From positions 10,610 to 74,609 of the forward strand of contig URJY01000005.1 in NCBI GenBank assembly GCA_900548275.1: DNA of 64,000 nucleotides, given 5' to 3'. The notes under the pieces were generated by a model that saw only the letters and a list, made by a program, of their open reading frames with translations, ran no database searches and was not told the origin of the DNA. Below are positions 42,780 to 51,439 of the stretch, piece by piece; the stretch's first letter is position 1, and every line of letters starts with the position of its first letter. The stretch is from an uncultured Opitutales bacterium. Its GTDB lineage: Bacteria; Verrucomicrobiota; Verrucomicrobiia; Opitutales; Intestinicryptomonadaceae. The translations under genes were made by a program, and so were the position numbers.

Positions 42780-44258
42780 ATGAACTATTCGATAATATTC
42801 AAAATGCTCTCGATGGTGCTGTGGATTATGGCACTGGCGTTCTCGGCGTGCGCGGGGGTGTCGCTGCTCTACGCGTCGTCGGCGACGGAAAGCCAAGCCC
42901 TGCCCTCGTGGATTTGCCTTATCGCATTTTGCGTTATGACCGCATTCGCATTCTACCTGCCGAGCCGCAACGCCCCGCGCAAACTCTTCAAAAAAGAGGC
43001 GATGTGCATTGTGGGCACGGGCTGGATTATCGCATCGCTCGTCGGCAGCCTGCCCTACATTTTGATTGTCGAATGCCGCTTTCCGCAGGCGTTTTTCGAA
43101 TCGGCAAGCGGGCTTACGACAACGGGCGCGAGCGGCTTCGCATCGTACGCCGACTTTCCGAACAGCCTGATGTTCTGGCGTTGCCTTTCCAACTGGATAG
43201 GCGGCATGGGCGTGCTCGTATTTTTCGTGGCGATACTCTCGTTTCTCGGTTCGGGCGGCAGAATACTTTTCGCGAGCGAATCGAGCGCGAACGCGGGCGG
43301 CGGAATAGAGACGGCGCGCATCCAGAGCGGGATTTTCAGAATGATGGGAATATACCTCGGGCTGTCCGCGCTCTGCCTCGCCTCGTTCAAGCTGTGCGGG
43401 ATGGGTTGGTTCGACGGCGTCTGCCATATGTTCTCGACCGTCGCAACGGGCGGCTTCAGCGTCTACGAAGACAGCATTGCGCACTACGACAGCAACCTCG
43501 TATACTGGGTCGTCATTCTGTTTATGTTTCTGGGCGGCGTGAGCTTCGTACTGATGATTTCGGTGGCGGGCGGCAACTTCAAAAAGCTTCTTGAGAACTC
43601 GGAATTTTGGACGTACACGGGGCTAATCGCCGCGTCCTCGCTCGCGATTTCGGCGTTCGTCGCCAAAGACCCCGCTTCGCCCGCCGACTGCTGGACTGCG
43701 TTCACCCACGCCACATTCCAAAGCGTGGCGATGATGACGACAACGGGGCTTGGAACGTTCGACTACGAAAAATGGACTCCCGCAACGCACTCTATTATTT
43801 TCATACTGATAATCGTCGGCGGCTGCGCGGGTTCTACCTCGGGCGGCTTGAAGGTCTCGCGCGTGGTTACGGTCTGGAGAATCGTCTGGAACGAAATAGA
43901 AAAGTCGTTCCGCCCGCGCGTCGTAAGAAACGTGAAGATAAACGGCAAGACTTTCGACGACGGCGACACCCGAAGCGTACTCTCGTACTTCGCGCTGTTT
44001 TTCCTGATCTCGGGCGGGGCAATGTTGTTGTTCGGACTGTTCGAGCCGAATATGTCGCTGACGGGCTGCGTATCGGCGGCGATAGCGTGCATAAACAACA
44101 TCGGCCCCGCGTTTGCGGAAATCGGGCCGACAAAAAATTTCGAATTTTTCGGAGACTGGACTAAAATCTTCGCCGCATTTCTGATGATTATGGGGCGTAT
44201 CGAATTCTACGCGGTTCTCGCGCTTTTTATGCCCTCGCTCTGGAGAAAATTTCAATAG
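42780..44258 (+). CDS. trkH: Trk potassium transporter TrkH
   Basis: Integral-membrane pore subunit, 492 aa. Four pore-loop regions are visible: SGLTTTGASGF, TVATGGFSVY, MTTTGLGTFD and NNIGPAFAEIG, with GGCAGSTSGGLK between the third and fourth. Repeated TTTG/TxGF filter elements are intact. It forms a complete K+ uptake system with trkA. Confidence 0.95.
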   Translation: MNYSIIFKMLSMVLWIMALAFSACAGVSLLYASSATESQALPSWICLIAFCVMTAFAFYLPSRNAPRKLFKKEAMCIVGTGWIIASLVGSLPYILIVECRFPQAFFESASGLTTTGASGFASYADFPNSLMFWRCLSNWIGGMGVLVFFVAILSFLGSGGRILFASESSANAGGGIETARIQSGIFRMMGIYLGLSALCLASFKLCGMGWFDGVCHMFSTVATGGFSVYEDSIAHYDSNLVYWVVILFMFLGGVSFVLMISVAGGNFKKLLENSEFWTYTGLIAASSLAISAFVAKDPASPADCWTAFTHATFQSVAMMTTTGLGTFDYEKWTPATHSIIFILIIVGGCAGSTSGGLKVSRVVTVWRIVWNEIEKSFRPRVVRNVKINGKTFDDGDTRSVLSYFALFFLISGGAMLLFGLFEPNMSLTGCVSAAIACINNIGPAFAEIGPTKNFEFFGDWTKIFAAFLMIMGRIEFYAVLALFMPSLWRKFQ

Positions 44259-44277
44259 ACAAAAGGAGAAAATCGAT

Positions 44278-45036
44278 ATGACAAAACTCGGTGTCAACAT
44301 AGACCACAGTGCAACGCTAAGACAGGCGCGCTACCGCGAATCGCTCGGGAATCCTGCGGTCGTGGTTGAGCCTGATCCGATTGAAATCGCGCTCGCGGCG
44401 GAACGCGGCGGAGCGGACTCGATAACCGCCCACCTGCGCGAAGACCGCCGCCATATGCAGGACGACGACATCCGCCGCCTGCGCCGCGAAATTTCGACAA
44501 AGCTCAATCTCGAAATGGCGTGCTCCGACGAAATCGTGAAATTCGCCGCCGAAATCCTGCCCGACTACGTGTGCCTCGTGCCCGAAAACAGGCAGGAAGT
44601 GACGACCGAAGGCGGCGTAAACCTCGCCGACCCCGCAATAGAAGAAAAGACGGCGCGCGCCGTCGAAACGCTATCGAAAAGGGGAATAATCTGCTCGATA
44701 TTCATCGACCCCGAACCGTCGCAAATAGCAATCGCAAAGAAAATCGGCGCGCCGACAATCGAGCTGCACACGGGTGCGTACGCAAACGCGTGGGGTCTGC
44801 CAGAACGCCGCAAGGCTGAGCTCGACCGCATTGCCGCAGCGCGCAACTACGCAGTGTCGCTCGGGCTTACGGTGAACTCGGGGCACGGCATCAACTACCA
44901 AAATGTGGGCGAACTGCTGCAGGCTGCCGATTTCAACGAACTCAACATCGGGCACACTATAATCTCTCGCGCGCTGCTCGTGGGTACGGAACGCGCCGTA
45001 GCCGAAATGCGGGCTTTGATTGCGGATGCAAAATAA
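44278..45036 (+). CDS. pdxJ: Pyridoxine 5'-phosphate synthase
   Basis: Condenses 1-deoxyxylulose-5-phosphate with aminoacetone phosphate in vitamin B6 synthesis. 252 aa. Starts with KLGVNIDHSATLRQAR (His active site), includes HLREDRRHMQ, then EPSQIAIAK and the closing NIGHTIISRALLVG. An AGGAG Shine-Dalgarno 9 nt upstream is clear. The gene overlaps acpS by 11 nt. Confidence 0.96.
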   Translation: MTKLGVNIDHSATLRQARYRESLGNPAVVVEPDPIEIALAAERGGADSITAHLREDRRHMQDDDIRRLRREISTKLNLEMACSDEIVKFAAEILPDYVCLVPENRQEVTTEGGVNLADPAIEEKTARAVETLSKRGIICSIFIDPEPSQIAIAKKIGAPTIELHTGAYANAWGLPERRKAELDRIAAARNYAVSLGLTVNSGHGINYQNVGELLQAADFNELNIGHTIISRALLVGTERAVAEMRALIADAK

Positions 45037-45430
45037 GCCACAGTTTGACTGCGCCGTAGTCGGGATAGGCACCGACATCGCCGATGTCGCGCGGATAAAG
45101 TCGCTAATCGAAAAATACGGAAACGCGTTTCTCGAGAAGACATTCACCGCCGCCGAAATCGCCTACTGCCGGTCGAAAGCCGACGCGCCGCTGCACTTTG
45201 CGGCGCGATTCGCCGCAAAAGAGGCGATGGCAAAGGCTCTCGGCACGGGTTTCCGCGACGCCCTTACACTCAAAAGCGTGTCGGTCGAAAACGACGAACT
45301 CGGCGCGCCTTTCGCCGTGCTCGACGAAGCCGCGCGCAAGCGGCTCGAAGAAATCGGCGCGGGAAAAATGTTCGTCAGCCTCTCGCACCTCAAAGACTAC
45401 GCGCAGGCCTTCGCCGTGGCTGCGCGCTGA
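45026..45430 (+). CDS. acpS: Holo-ACP synthase
   Basis: Transfers 4'-phosphopantetheine from CoA to acyl carrier protein. 134 aa. Conserved GIGTDIADVARI near residue 14 with the metal-binding Asp, then FAAKEAMAKALGTG with the second metal ligand. Starts at ATG 45026 inside the pdxJ end. The pdxJ-acpS-nnr grouping is common in bacteria. Confidence 0.95.
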   Translation: MQNKPQFDCAVVGIGTDIADVARIKSLIEKYGNAFLEKTFTAAEIAYCRSKADAPLHFAARFAAKEAMAKALGTGFRDALTLKSVSVENDELGAPFAVLDEAARKRLEEIGAGKMFVSLSHLKDYAQAFAVAAR

Positions 45431-45438
45431 ATTTTAAG

Positions 45439-46995
45439 ATGAAGACATACCAGCCCATTCTCTCTTTCGAACGGTCGCAGGAACTGGAACGCCGCATTCT
45501 CGGCGGTTCGGCGGAGCTTTCGTACGCGGCGATGGAACGCGCGGGAACGGGACTTGCCGAATGTTTTCTGCGCGAATTTGCATACATCCTGCCGAAACGC
45601 CCGAAAATCCTCGCCCTTGTCGGCAACGGACACAACGGCGGCGACGCGCTTATAGCCCTGCGCGAAATTGCGCGCGAATTTCCCGACGCGGAAATTTCGA
45701 TAGTCTGCAAAGACTCGCCCGACTCGTTCAAGCCCAACACGAGAACCGCATTCGAAAAACTCGCCGCAACCGCAAAAAGCCCCGCAATACTGCCGCACGA
45801 CAAATTCGGCGAAATCGCGGGGGGAAAGTTCGACCTGTTCGTCGACGGACTGCTCGGGATGGGCTTCAATCCGCCGATAAAAGAATATCTTGCGGCGGAA
45901 ATAGAAACGGCAAACGCGGTAAATGCAACGCTCAAAATCTCGGTCGACGTGCCGTCGGGCGCGGCGGATACCGAACAGTCGCCGATATTTTGCGCCGACG
46001 CAACCTACGCGACGGGCATATGCAAAGACGCGCTTTTCAAACCTTTCAACCGCAAGTTCGCGGGGCGGATACGCTATGTCGACATCGGCTTTTTCGACGC
46101 CCCCGCCGCAAACGGCTTCGCGCAAAGAAACCGCTTCATAACTTCGCCGAACGCACTCGATTTCCTGAAAGCTCCGCGCCGCTCGATTTCCGACAAGCGC
46201 ACGTTCGGACACCTTTTCGTAATCGCGGGCTCGCGCCGATATTCTGGCGCGGCAATGCTTGCGGTAAAGTCCGCCCTGCGCGGCGGCGCGGGGCTTGTAT
46301 CGGCATTCGTGCCCGAGACTTTCGCCGCGACGTTCGCCGCCGCCGAACCCTCCGCGATGTGGATTGGCTGCCCCGAAGACGAATCGGGGGCGATTGCGCT
46401 CGAATCGTTCGGGCTGATACGCGCAAAACTTTCTTCGGCGACGGCGTTGCTGTGCGGCTCGGGTCTGTCGGACTCGCCCGAAACGCTCGCGCTGCTCTGC
46501 GAAGTTCTCAAAACCGCGCCCGACCTCCCCGCGGTGCTCGACGCCGACGCTATCCGCAAACAGACCGCCGAAGCCCTGCCCGCACGCAACGCCCCCGCCC
46601 TGCTCACGCCGCACGAAGGCGAAATTCTGCGCATTGCGCGGGACGCATCCGACGAATCGCTTCTTCAAGCCTGCAAAAAATACAACTGCTGCATTGCCCT
46701 GAAATCGTCGGCGACGCGCATTTCGGACGGCGAAAAAATCGTCTACCAAACGCGCGGCTGCCCCGCTCTGGCAAGGGCGGGAAGCGGCGACATCCTCGCG
46801 GGGCTCGCGGGTTCGCTCGCGGCGAACAAATCGCACGGTTTCGAAAACGCGGCGTTCGAAGCGGGCATATGCGCCTCGGCGTGGCTCGGGCTTGCGGCGG
46901 AGAACGCGGCGGCAAAGCTCGGCGAAACCGCGCTCGCCACAAGCGACATAATCAAGTTCCTGCCCTCCGCACTGCGGCGAAACGGCGGCGCATAA
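45439..46995 (+). CDS. nnr: Bifunctional NAD(P)H-hydrate epimerase/dehydratase
   Basis: Repairs damaged NADHX/NADPHX. 518 aa. N-terminal YjeF_N epimerase domain (residues 1-210) with VGNGHNGGDALIAL. C-terminal ribokinase-like dehydratase (about 235-515) with LTPHEGEIL and the ATP/anion loop ARAGSGDILAGL. Both active sites look intact. It lies 8 nt after acpS. Confidence 0.95.
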   Translation: MKTYQPILSFERSQELERRILGGSAELSYAAMERAGTGLAECFLREFAYILPKRPKILALVGNGHNGGDALIALREIAREFPDAEISIVCKDSPDSFKPNTRTAFEKLAATAKSPAILPHDKFGEIAGGKFDLFVDGLLGMGFNPPIKEYLAAEIETANAVNATLKISVDVPSGAADTEQSPIFCADATYATGICKDALFKPFNRKFAGRIRYVDIGFFDAPAANGFAQRNRFITSPNALDFLKAPRRSISDKRTFGHLFVIAGSRRYSGAAMLAVKSALRGGAGLVSAFVPETFAATFAAAEPSAMWIGCPEDESGAIALESFGLIRAKLSSATALLCGSGLSDSPETLALLCEVLKTAPDLPAVLDADAIRKQTAEALPARNAPALLTPHEGEILRIARDASDESLLQACKKYNCCIALKSSATRISDGEKIVYQTRGCPALARAGSGDILAGLAGSLAANKSHGFENAAFEAGICASAWLGLAAENAAAKLGETALATSDIIKFLPSALRRNGGA

Positions 46996-47044
46996 TAGGC
47001 TCGACACAAAAAACAAATGTGCCATTTTGAAGACGTATTTTACG

Positions 47045-47539
47045 ATGAAAGAACCCAAACGCAATAAAGTCATTTTTGTATGCTCGGGGAACATCTGCCG
47101 CTCGCCGATGGGAGAGGCACTCCTCAAACACGCAATCGCCGCAACCGACCCGAACGACCCCGTCCGCAAGCTCGAAGTTTGCTCCGCGGGCATTTCCACG
47201 GTCGACGGAATGCTTCCGAGCGCGCACTCAATCGAAGCCCTCGCAAAGGTCGGCATCGACATCAACTCGTACCGCTCGACGGCGCTGACGCAAAAGCTCG
47301 TCGACGAAGCATTCGCGGTTTTCGCGATGGACACAACCCATATCGACGCAATGAAGGCGCGCTTCGACAACCTGCCCAAGCGTCTATTCCGAGTCCTCGA
47401 TATGGCGGAGAACGCCGAAGACAAAAACGTGCCCGACCCCTACGGCGGCAACCTGCGCGAATATCTGCAAGTGCGCGACGAAATCGCCTCGGCAATCGGC
47501 GGAATTTTAAAATACCTGCAAAATGAAACGAAAAATTAG
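47045..47539 (+). CDS. Low-molecular-weight protein phosphatase
   Basis: 164 aa. The active loop CSGNICRS has Cys13 and Arg19 in the C-X5-R pattern. The general-acid Asp is near the C terminus in PDPYGG. May be a protein-tyrosine or arginine phosphatase; the substrate cannot be read from sequence. I start at ATG 47045 although an in-frame TTG at 47027 exists. The end overlaps rpiB by 17 nt. Confidence 0.9.
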   Translation: MKEPKRNKVIFVCSGNICRSPMGEALLKHAIAATDPNDPVRKLEVCSAGISTVDGMLPSAHSIEALAKVGIDINSYRSTALTQKLVDEAFAVFAMDTTHIDAMKARFDNLPKRLFRVLDMAENAEDKNVPDPYGGNLREYLQVRDEIASAIGGILKYLQNETKN

Positions 47540-47966
47540 CATAGGCTGCGACCACGGCGCAACGGCACTCAAAGACGCGCTCGTAAAGTCGCTCGGAAAC
47601 GACTTCGAAATAACCGACGAAGGCACTTTCGGAACGGAAAGCGTAGACTACCCCGACTTCGCGAAAAAAGTCTGCGACAGCGTAAAGGACGGCAAAGCCG
47701 ACTTCGGCATACTCCTCTGCACCACGGGAATCGGCATGTCGATAGCCGCAAACAAGGTGCGCGGCATACGCGCGGCACTCTGCCACAACGAAGACTGCGC
47801 AAAGTTCTCGCGCCTGCACAACAACGCAAACGTCATCTGCATGGGCGCGAAATACGTCCCCGCGGAACTTGCGGAGAAAATGGTGAAAATCTTCGCCGAA
47901 ACCGAATTCGAGGGCGGCCGCCACCAGCGGCGCGTCGGCAAATTTATGGATTTCGAAAAAGATTAG
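47523..47966 (+). CDS. rpiB: Ribose-5-phosphate isomerase B
   Basis: Interconverts ribose-5-phosphate and ribulose-5-phosphate. 147 aa, standard size. Starts with IGCDHGATALK. The active Cys is in LLCTTGIGMSIAANK, and HNNANVICMGA follows. The tight grouping with a LMW phosphatase (YwlE-type neighbour) is known from other bacteria. Confidence 0.95.
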   Translation: MKRKISIGCDHGATALKDALVKSLGNDFEITDEGTFGTESVDYPDFAKKVCDSVKDGKADFGILLCTTGIGMSIAANKVRGIRAALCHNEDCAKFSRLHNNANVICMGAKYVPAELAEKMVKIFAETEFEGGRHQRRVGKFMDFEKD

Positions 47967-48043
47967 AAAAATTTGGTTGCAAAAAACCGACAAAATCAAA
48001 ATCTCAAAATTTCCCGCATCACGCGGACTGAACGCACAATATT

Positions 48044-49303
48044 ATGAACAACGCCATCAAAGCAGCACCCCTCAAGGAAGTCGACGCGGAAGTTTTCGAC
48101 GCAATCAAAGCGGAAACAAACCGTCAGCAAACGCATATCGAGCTTATCGCCTCGGAGAATTTCGTAATTCCCGCGGTCATGGAAGCAATGGGCTCGACCC
48201 TCACAAACAAATACGCCGAAGGTTATCCGGGCAAGAGGTACTACGGCGGTTGCGAATTTGTCGACGTGGTTGAACAGCTCGCAATCGACAGGGCAAAGAA
48301 GCTCTTCGGCGCGGAACACGTCAACGTGCAGCCCCACTCGGGCTCGCAGGCGAACATCGCGGTCTACACGGCGGTGCTCAAACCGGGCGACAAAATCCTC
48401 ACGATGTCGCTCGAACACGGCGGACACCTTTCGCACGGACACCCCAAGAACGTCTCGGGCATGCTCTACAACGTTGTAAACTACGGCGTAGACGAAAAAA
48501 CGGGCTACATCGACTACGACAAACTCGAAGCCAAGGCGATGGAGGAAAAGCCCCGCCTCATCACGGTAGGCGCGTCGGCATATCCCAGACAGATTGACTT
48601 CGAAAGAATGGCGGGCATCGCAAAGAAATGCGGCGCAATGATTATGGCGGACATCGCCCACATCGCGGGCTTGGTTGCGGCAGGCGTACACCCCTCGCCC
48701 GTTCCGTTCTGCGACTTCGTAACGACGACAACCCACAAGACCCTCAGAGGCCCGCGCGGCGGCATCATTATGTGCCGCGAAGAATACGCCAAGACGATTG
48801 ACTCGGCGATATTCCCCGGAACTCAGGGCGGCCCGCTTATGCACGTCATCGCGGGCAAGGCGGTTTGCTTCGGCGAAGCGCTCAAGGACTCTTTCAAGGA
48901 ATACCAGAAGCAGATTGTCAAGAACTCGAAGGCACTCGCCGAAGGGCTTATGAAGCGCGGAATCGGTCTGGTTTCGGGCGGAACGGACAACCACCTGCTG
49001 CTCGTCGACCTGCGAATCAAACACCCCGACCTCACCGGTAAGGACGCGCAGAACGCCCTCGACAAGGCGAACATCACAACGAACAAGAACACCATCCCCG
49101 GCGAAACGCGCTCGCCCTTCAAGGCAAGCGGCATCAGACTCGGAACGCCCGCAGTTACAAGCCGCGGCATGGTCGAAGCCGATATGGACAAGATTGCAGA
49201 GGCAATCGTGACGGTGCTCAACGCGCCCGAAGACGAAGCGGAAATCGCCAAGGCAAAGGCAATCGCCGAAGAGCTCTGCAAGAAATACCCGCTCCCCTAC
49301 TAA
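48044..49303 (+). CDS. glyA: Serine hydroxymethyltransferase
   Basis: PLP enzyme supplying glycine and one-carbon units. 419 aa. ELIASENFV near residue 27, GYPGKRYYGG, HGGHLSHGHP and the PLP lysine in TTTHKTLRGPRGG. Normal length and complete active site. It ends at a hairpin and starts 77 nt after rpiB. Confidence 0.97.
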   Translation: MNNAIKAAPLKEVDAEVFDAIKAETNRQQTHIELIASENFVIPAVMEAMGSTLTNKYAEGYPGKRYYGGCEFVDVVEQLAIDRAKKLFGAEHVNVQPHSGSQANIAVYTAVLKPGDKILTMSLEHGGHLSHGHPKNVSGMLYNVVNYGVDEKTGYIDYDKLEAKAMEEKPRLITVGASAYPRQIDFERMAGIAKKCGAMIMADIAHIAGLVAAGVHPSPVPFCDFVTTTTHKTLRGPRGGIIMCREEYAKTIDSAIFPGTQGGPLMHVIAGKAVCFGEALKDSFKEYQKQIVKNSKALAEGLMKRGIGLVSGGTDNHLLLVDLRIKHPDLTGKDAQNALDKANITTNKNTIPGETRSPFKASGIRLGTPAVTSRGMVEADMDKIAEAIVTVLNAPEDEAEIAKAKAIAEELCKKYPLPY

Positions 49304-49335
49304 GACGGAAACGGTATAAAACACGTTTGAAAACG

Positions 49336-49372
49336 GGGGGATGTACGACAATTCGAACATCCCCCTCATTTT
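49336..49372 (+). terminator. Probable terminator after glyA
   Basis: Perfect 9-bp stem GGGGGATGT (49336-49344) with ACATCCCCC (49357-49365) followed by TCATTTTA, a weak T-tract. Confidence 0.6.
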
Positions 49373-49406
49373 AAAGGAAACCCACTTTCAACCGAGAAGA
49401 ATTATT

Positions 49407-51356
49407 ATGAAGGAAAACAAACTCGAACAACTCGTAGCCGAAGCCGCGCAAAACGGCAAGATTCTGCCGTCGGCGGCGGAAAACCTCGGCAAATGGATGT
49501 CGCAAAACTTTCTGCCCGAATGGGCGGCGGAATCGCTCGTCGAACTCTTCGAAAACGGCGATTTCGAGGAAATCAACGACAGATTTTTCAAGCCGCTGGC
49601 ATTCGGCACGGGCGGTATGCGCGGTAGGACAATAGGGAAAAAATCGGCAAAGGCCGAGCTCGAGAAAATCTCGGCGCAGGGCACGCCCGAACACGCCGCA
49701 GTAGGCGCAAGCTATATGAACGACTTCAACGTAGCGCGCGCGACAATCGGTCTTTTCAAATACTGCAAATCGTATACCCAAGCCAACGGCGGCGGAACGC
49801 CCAAGCTTGCGGTCGCCTTCGACGTCCGCCACTTCTCGGCGCACTTCGCGCAACTGTGCGCGTCGGTCTGGCGCAAAATGGGCGGCGAAGTCTACCTTTT
49901 CGACGCGCCGCGCTCGACCCCGCAACTTTCGTTCACCGTCCGCAACCTCAAAACGACGGCGGGCATAGTGATTACCGCAAGCCACAACCCCTCGCACGAC
50001 AACGGCTACAAGGTCTATTTCGGCGACGGCGCACAGGTCATCGCCCCCCACGCCGAAGGCATCGTGGCTGAAGTCAACAAGGTTGCGTGGAGCGAAGTTG
50101 GCGAATTTCTGGACATCAACCTCGACGGCGTAAAAGCCGTTCCGCAGTCGTCCGAAGACGCATACGTAAAGTCGATTGAAAACTGCGTCATCGACAAGGA
50201 CGTGATGGCGGCGAACAAGCCCAAACTCGTCTACACATCGGTACACGGCACGGGTGCGGCACTCTGCCCATCGGTTATGCGCCACTTCGGGATAGAGCCG
50301 ATTCTCGTCGACGAACAGATGAATATGGACCCGCGCTTCCCGACGGTAAAACAGCCCAACCCCGAATACGCCGAAACGCTTTCGATGGGCATCGCGAAAA
50401 TGCTCGCAACAAACGCCGACTGCCTCATGGCGACCGACCCCGACGCCGACAGAATGGGCGTTGCAATCCGCACGAAAGACGGCGGCACGCGAATCCTCAC
50501 GGGCAATATGATAGGCTCGCTGTTGGCGGAATACCGCGCAACGCAGATGAAGGCAAAGGGCATAATCGTAAAGCCCGAAAACTGCGCGCTCGTAAAGACA
50601 TTCGTTACGACCCCGCTTCAGGACAAAATCGCGCACACGCACGGTTTGAAATGCGTCAACACCCTCACGGGCTTCAAGTGGATAGGCGGCAAACTGACAA
50701 AGTACGAAAACAAACTTGTCGCCGCGACAGGCTCGGACTGCACCGACAAGCCCTACGCCGAACGCGCAAGGCTGATGCAGGAACACAGCACGTTCTTCGT
50801 CTTCGGCGGAGAGGAAAGCTACGGCTACCTCGGCACAGACTCGGTGCGCGACAAAGACGCAAACGCCGCCGTAATTATGTTCTCGGAAATGCTCGCCTAC
50901 CTCAAGGCGAACGGCAAAACCGTCGAAGAGTATCTCGACTCAATCTACCTGAAATGCGGCTACTATCTTGAAGACCTCAAGAGCATCTACCGCGAGGGCG
51001 CGGAGGGCGCGGCGCAAATCCAGTCGTTCCTCAAAACGCTCGACGAAAAGCCGCTTGCAGAAGTAGCGGGCGTAAGGGTGGCGAAGTCCGTAAACTTCGA
51101 CAAGGACGAAATTTTCGACGCCGACGGCGAAAGAATCCCGCGCGAAAAGTTCTTCTTCTACACGCTCGAGAACGGCTACAGCTTCGCGGTGCGCGGCAGT
51201 GGCACCGAACCGAAAATCAAGTTCTACGCGTTCGCGGTCGAAAACGCCGACTCGACCGAACTGCTCGAAACGGCGAAAAACAAGGCGCGAACCGAGCTCG
51301 ACAAGATGCTCGACGGGCTTGCCGAAATCTTCGAGAAAAGCACAAAACAAGCTTGA
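49407..51356 (+). CDS. Phosphoglucomutase/phosphomannomutase family protein
   Basis: Phospho-sugar mutase of 649 aa, the long PgcA/PMM2-like type. GTGGMRGRTIG near residue 67. The phosphoserine loop TASHNPSHDNGYKVYF lies near 190, the metal loop DPDADRMG near 345 and the C-terminal phosphate loop RGSGTEPKIKFY. Probably interconverts glucose-1-P and glucose-6-P, complementing GlmM. ATG 49407 (MKENKLEQ) chosen. Confidence 0.92.
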   Translation: MKENKLEQLVAEAAQNGKILPSAAENLGKWMSQNFLPEWAAESLVELFENGDFEEINDRFFKPLAFGTGGMRGRTIGKKSAKAELEKISAQGTPEHAAVGASYMNDFNVARATIGLFKYCKSYTQANGGGTPKLAVAFDVRHFSAHFAQLCASVWRKMGGEVYLFDAPRSTPQLSFTVRNLKTTAGIVITASHNPSHDNGYKVYFGDGAQVIAPHAEGIVAEVNKVAWSEVGEFLDINLDGVKAVPQSSEDAYVKSIENCVIDKDVMAANKPKLVYTSVHGTGAALCPSVMRHFGIEPILVDEQMNMDPRFPTVKQPNPEYAETLSMGIAKMLATNADCLMATDPDADRMGVAIRTKDGGTRILTGNMIGSLLAEYRATQMKAKGIIVKPENCALVKTFVTTPLQDKIAHTHGLKCVNTLTGFKWIGGKLTKYENKLVAATGSDCTDKPYAERARLMQEHSTFFVFGGEESYGYLGTDSVRDKDANAAVIMFSEMLAYLKANGKTVEEYLDSIYLKCGYYLEDLKSIYREGAEGAAQIQSFLKTLDEKPLAEVAGVRVAKSVNFDKDEIFDADGERIPREKFFFYTLENGYSFAVRGSGTEPKIKFYAFAVENADSTELLETAKNKARTELDKMLDGLAEIFEKSTKQA

Positions 51357-51378
51357 AAATAACGATATGCGATTTTAC

Positions 51379-51408
51379 AAATGTCCTTCTTCACGGGGGA
51401 CATTTTTT
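51379..51408 (+). terminator. Terminator after the phosphohexomutase gene
   Basis: AAATGTCC (51379-51386) pairs with GGACATTT (51398-51405) followed by T. Confidence 0.8.
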
Positions 51409-51439
51409 GTTTCCCGCAAACACCTTTACACGCACCAAA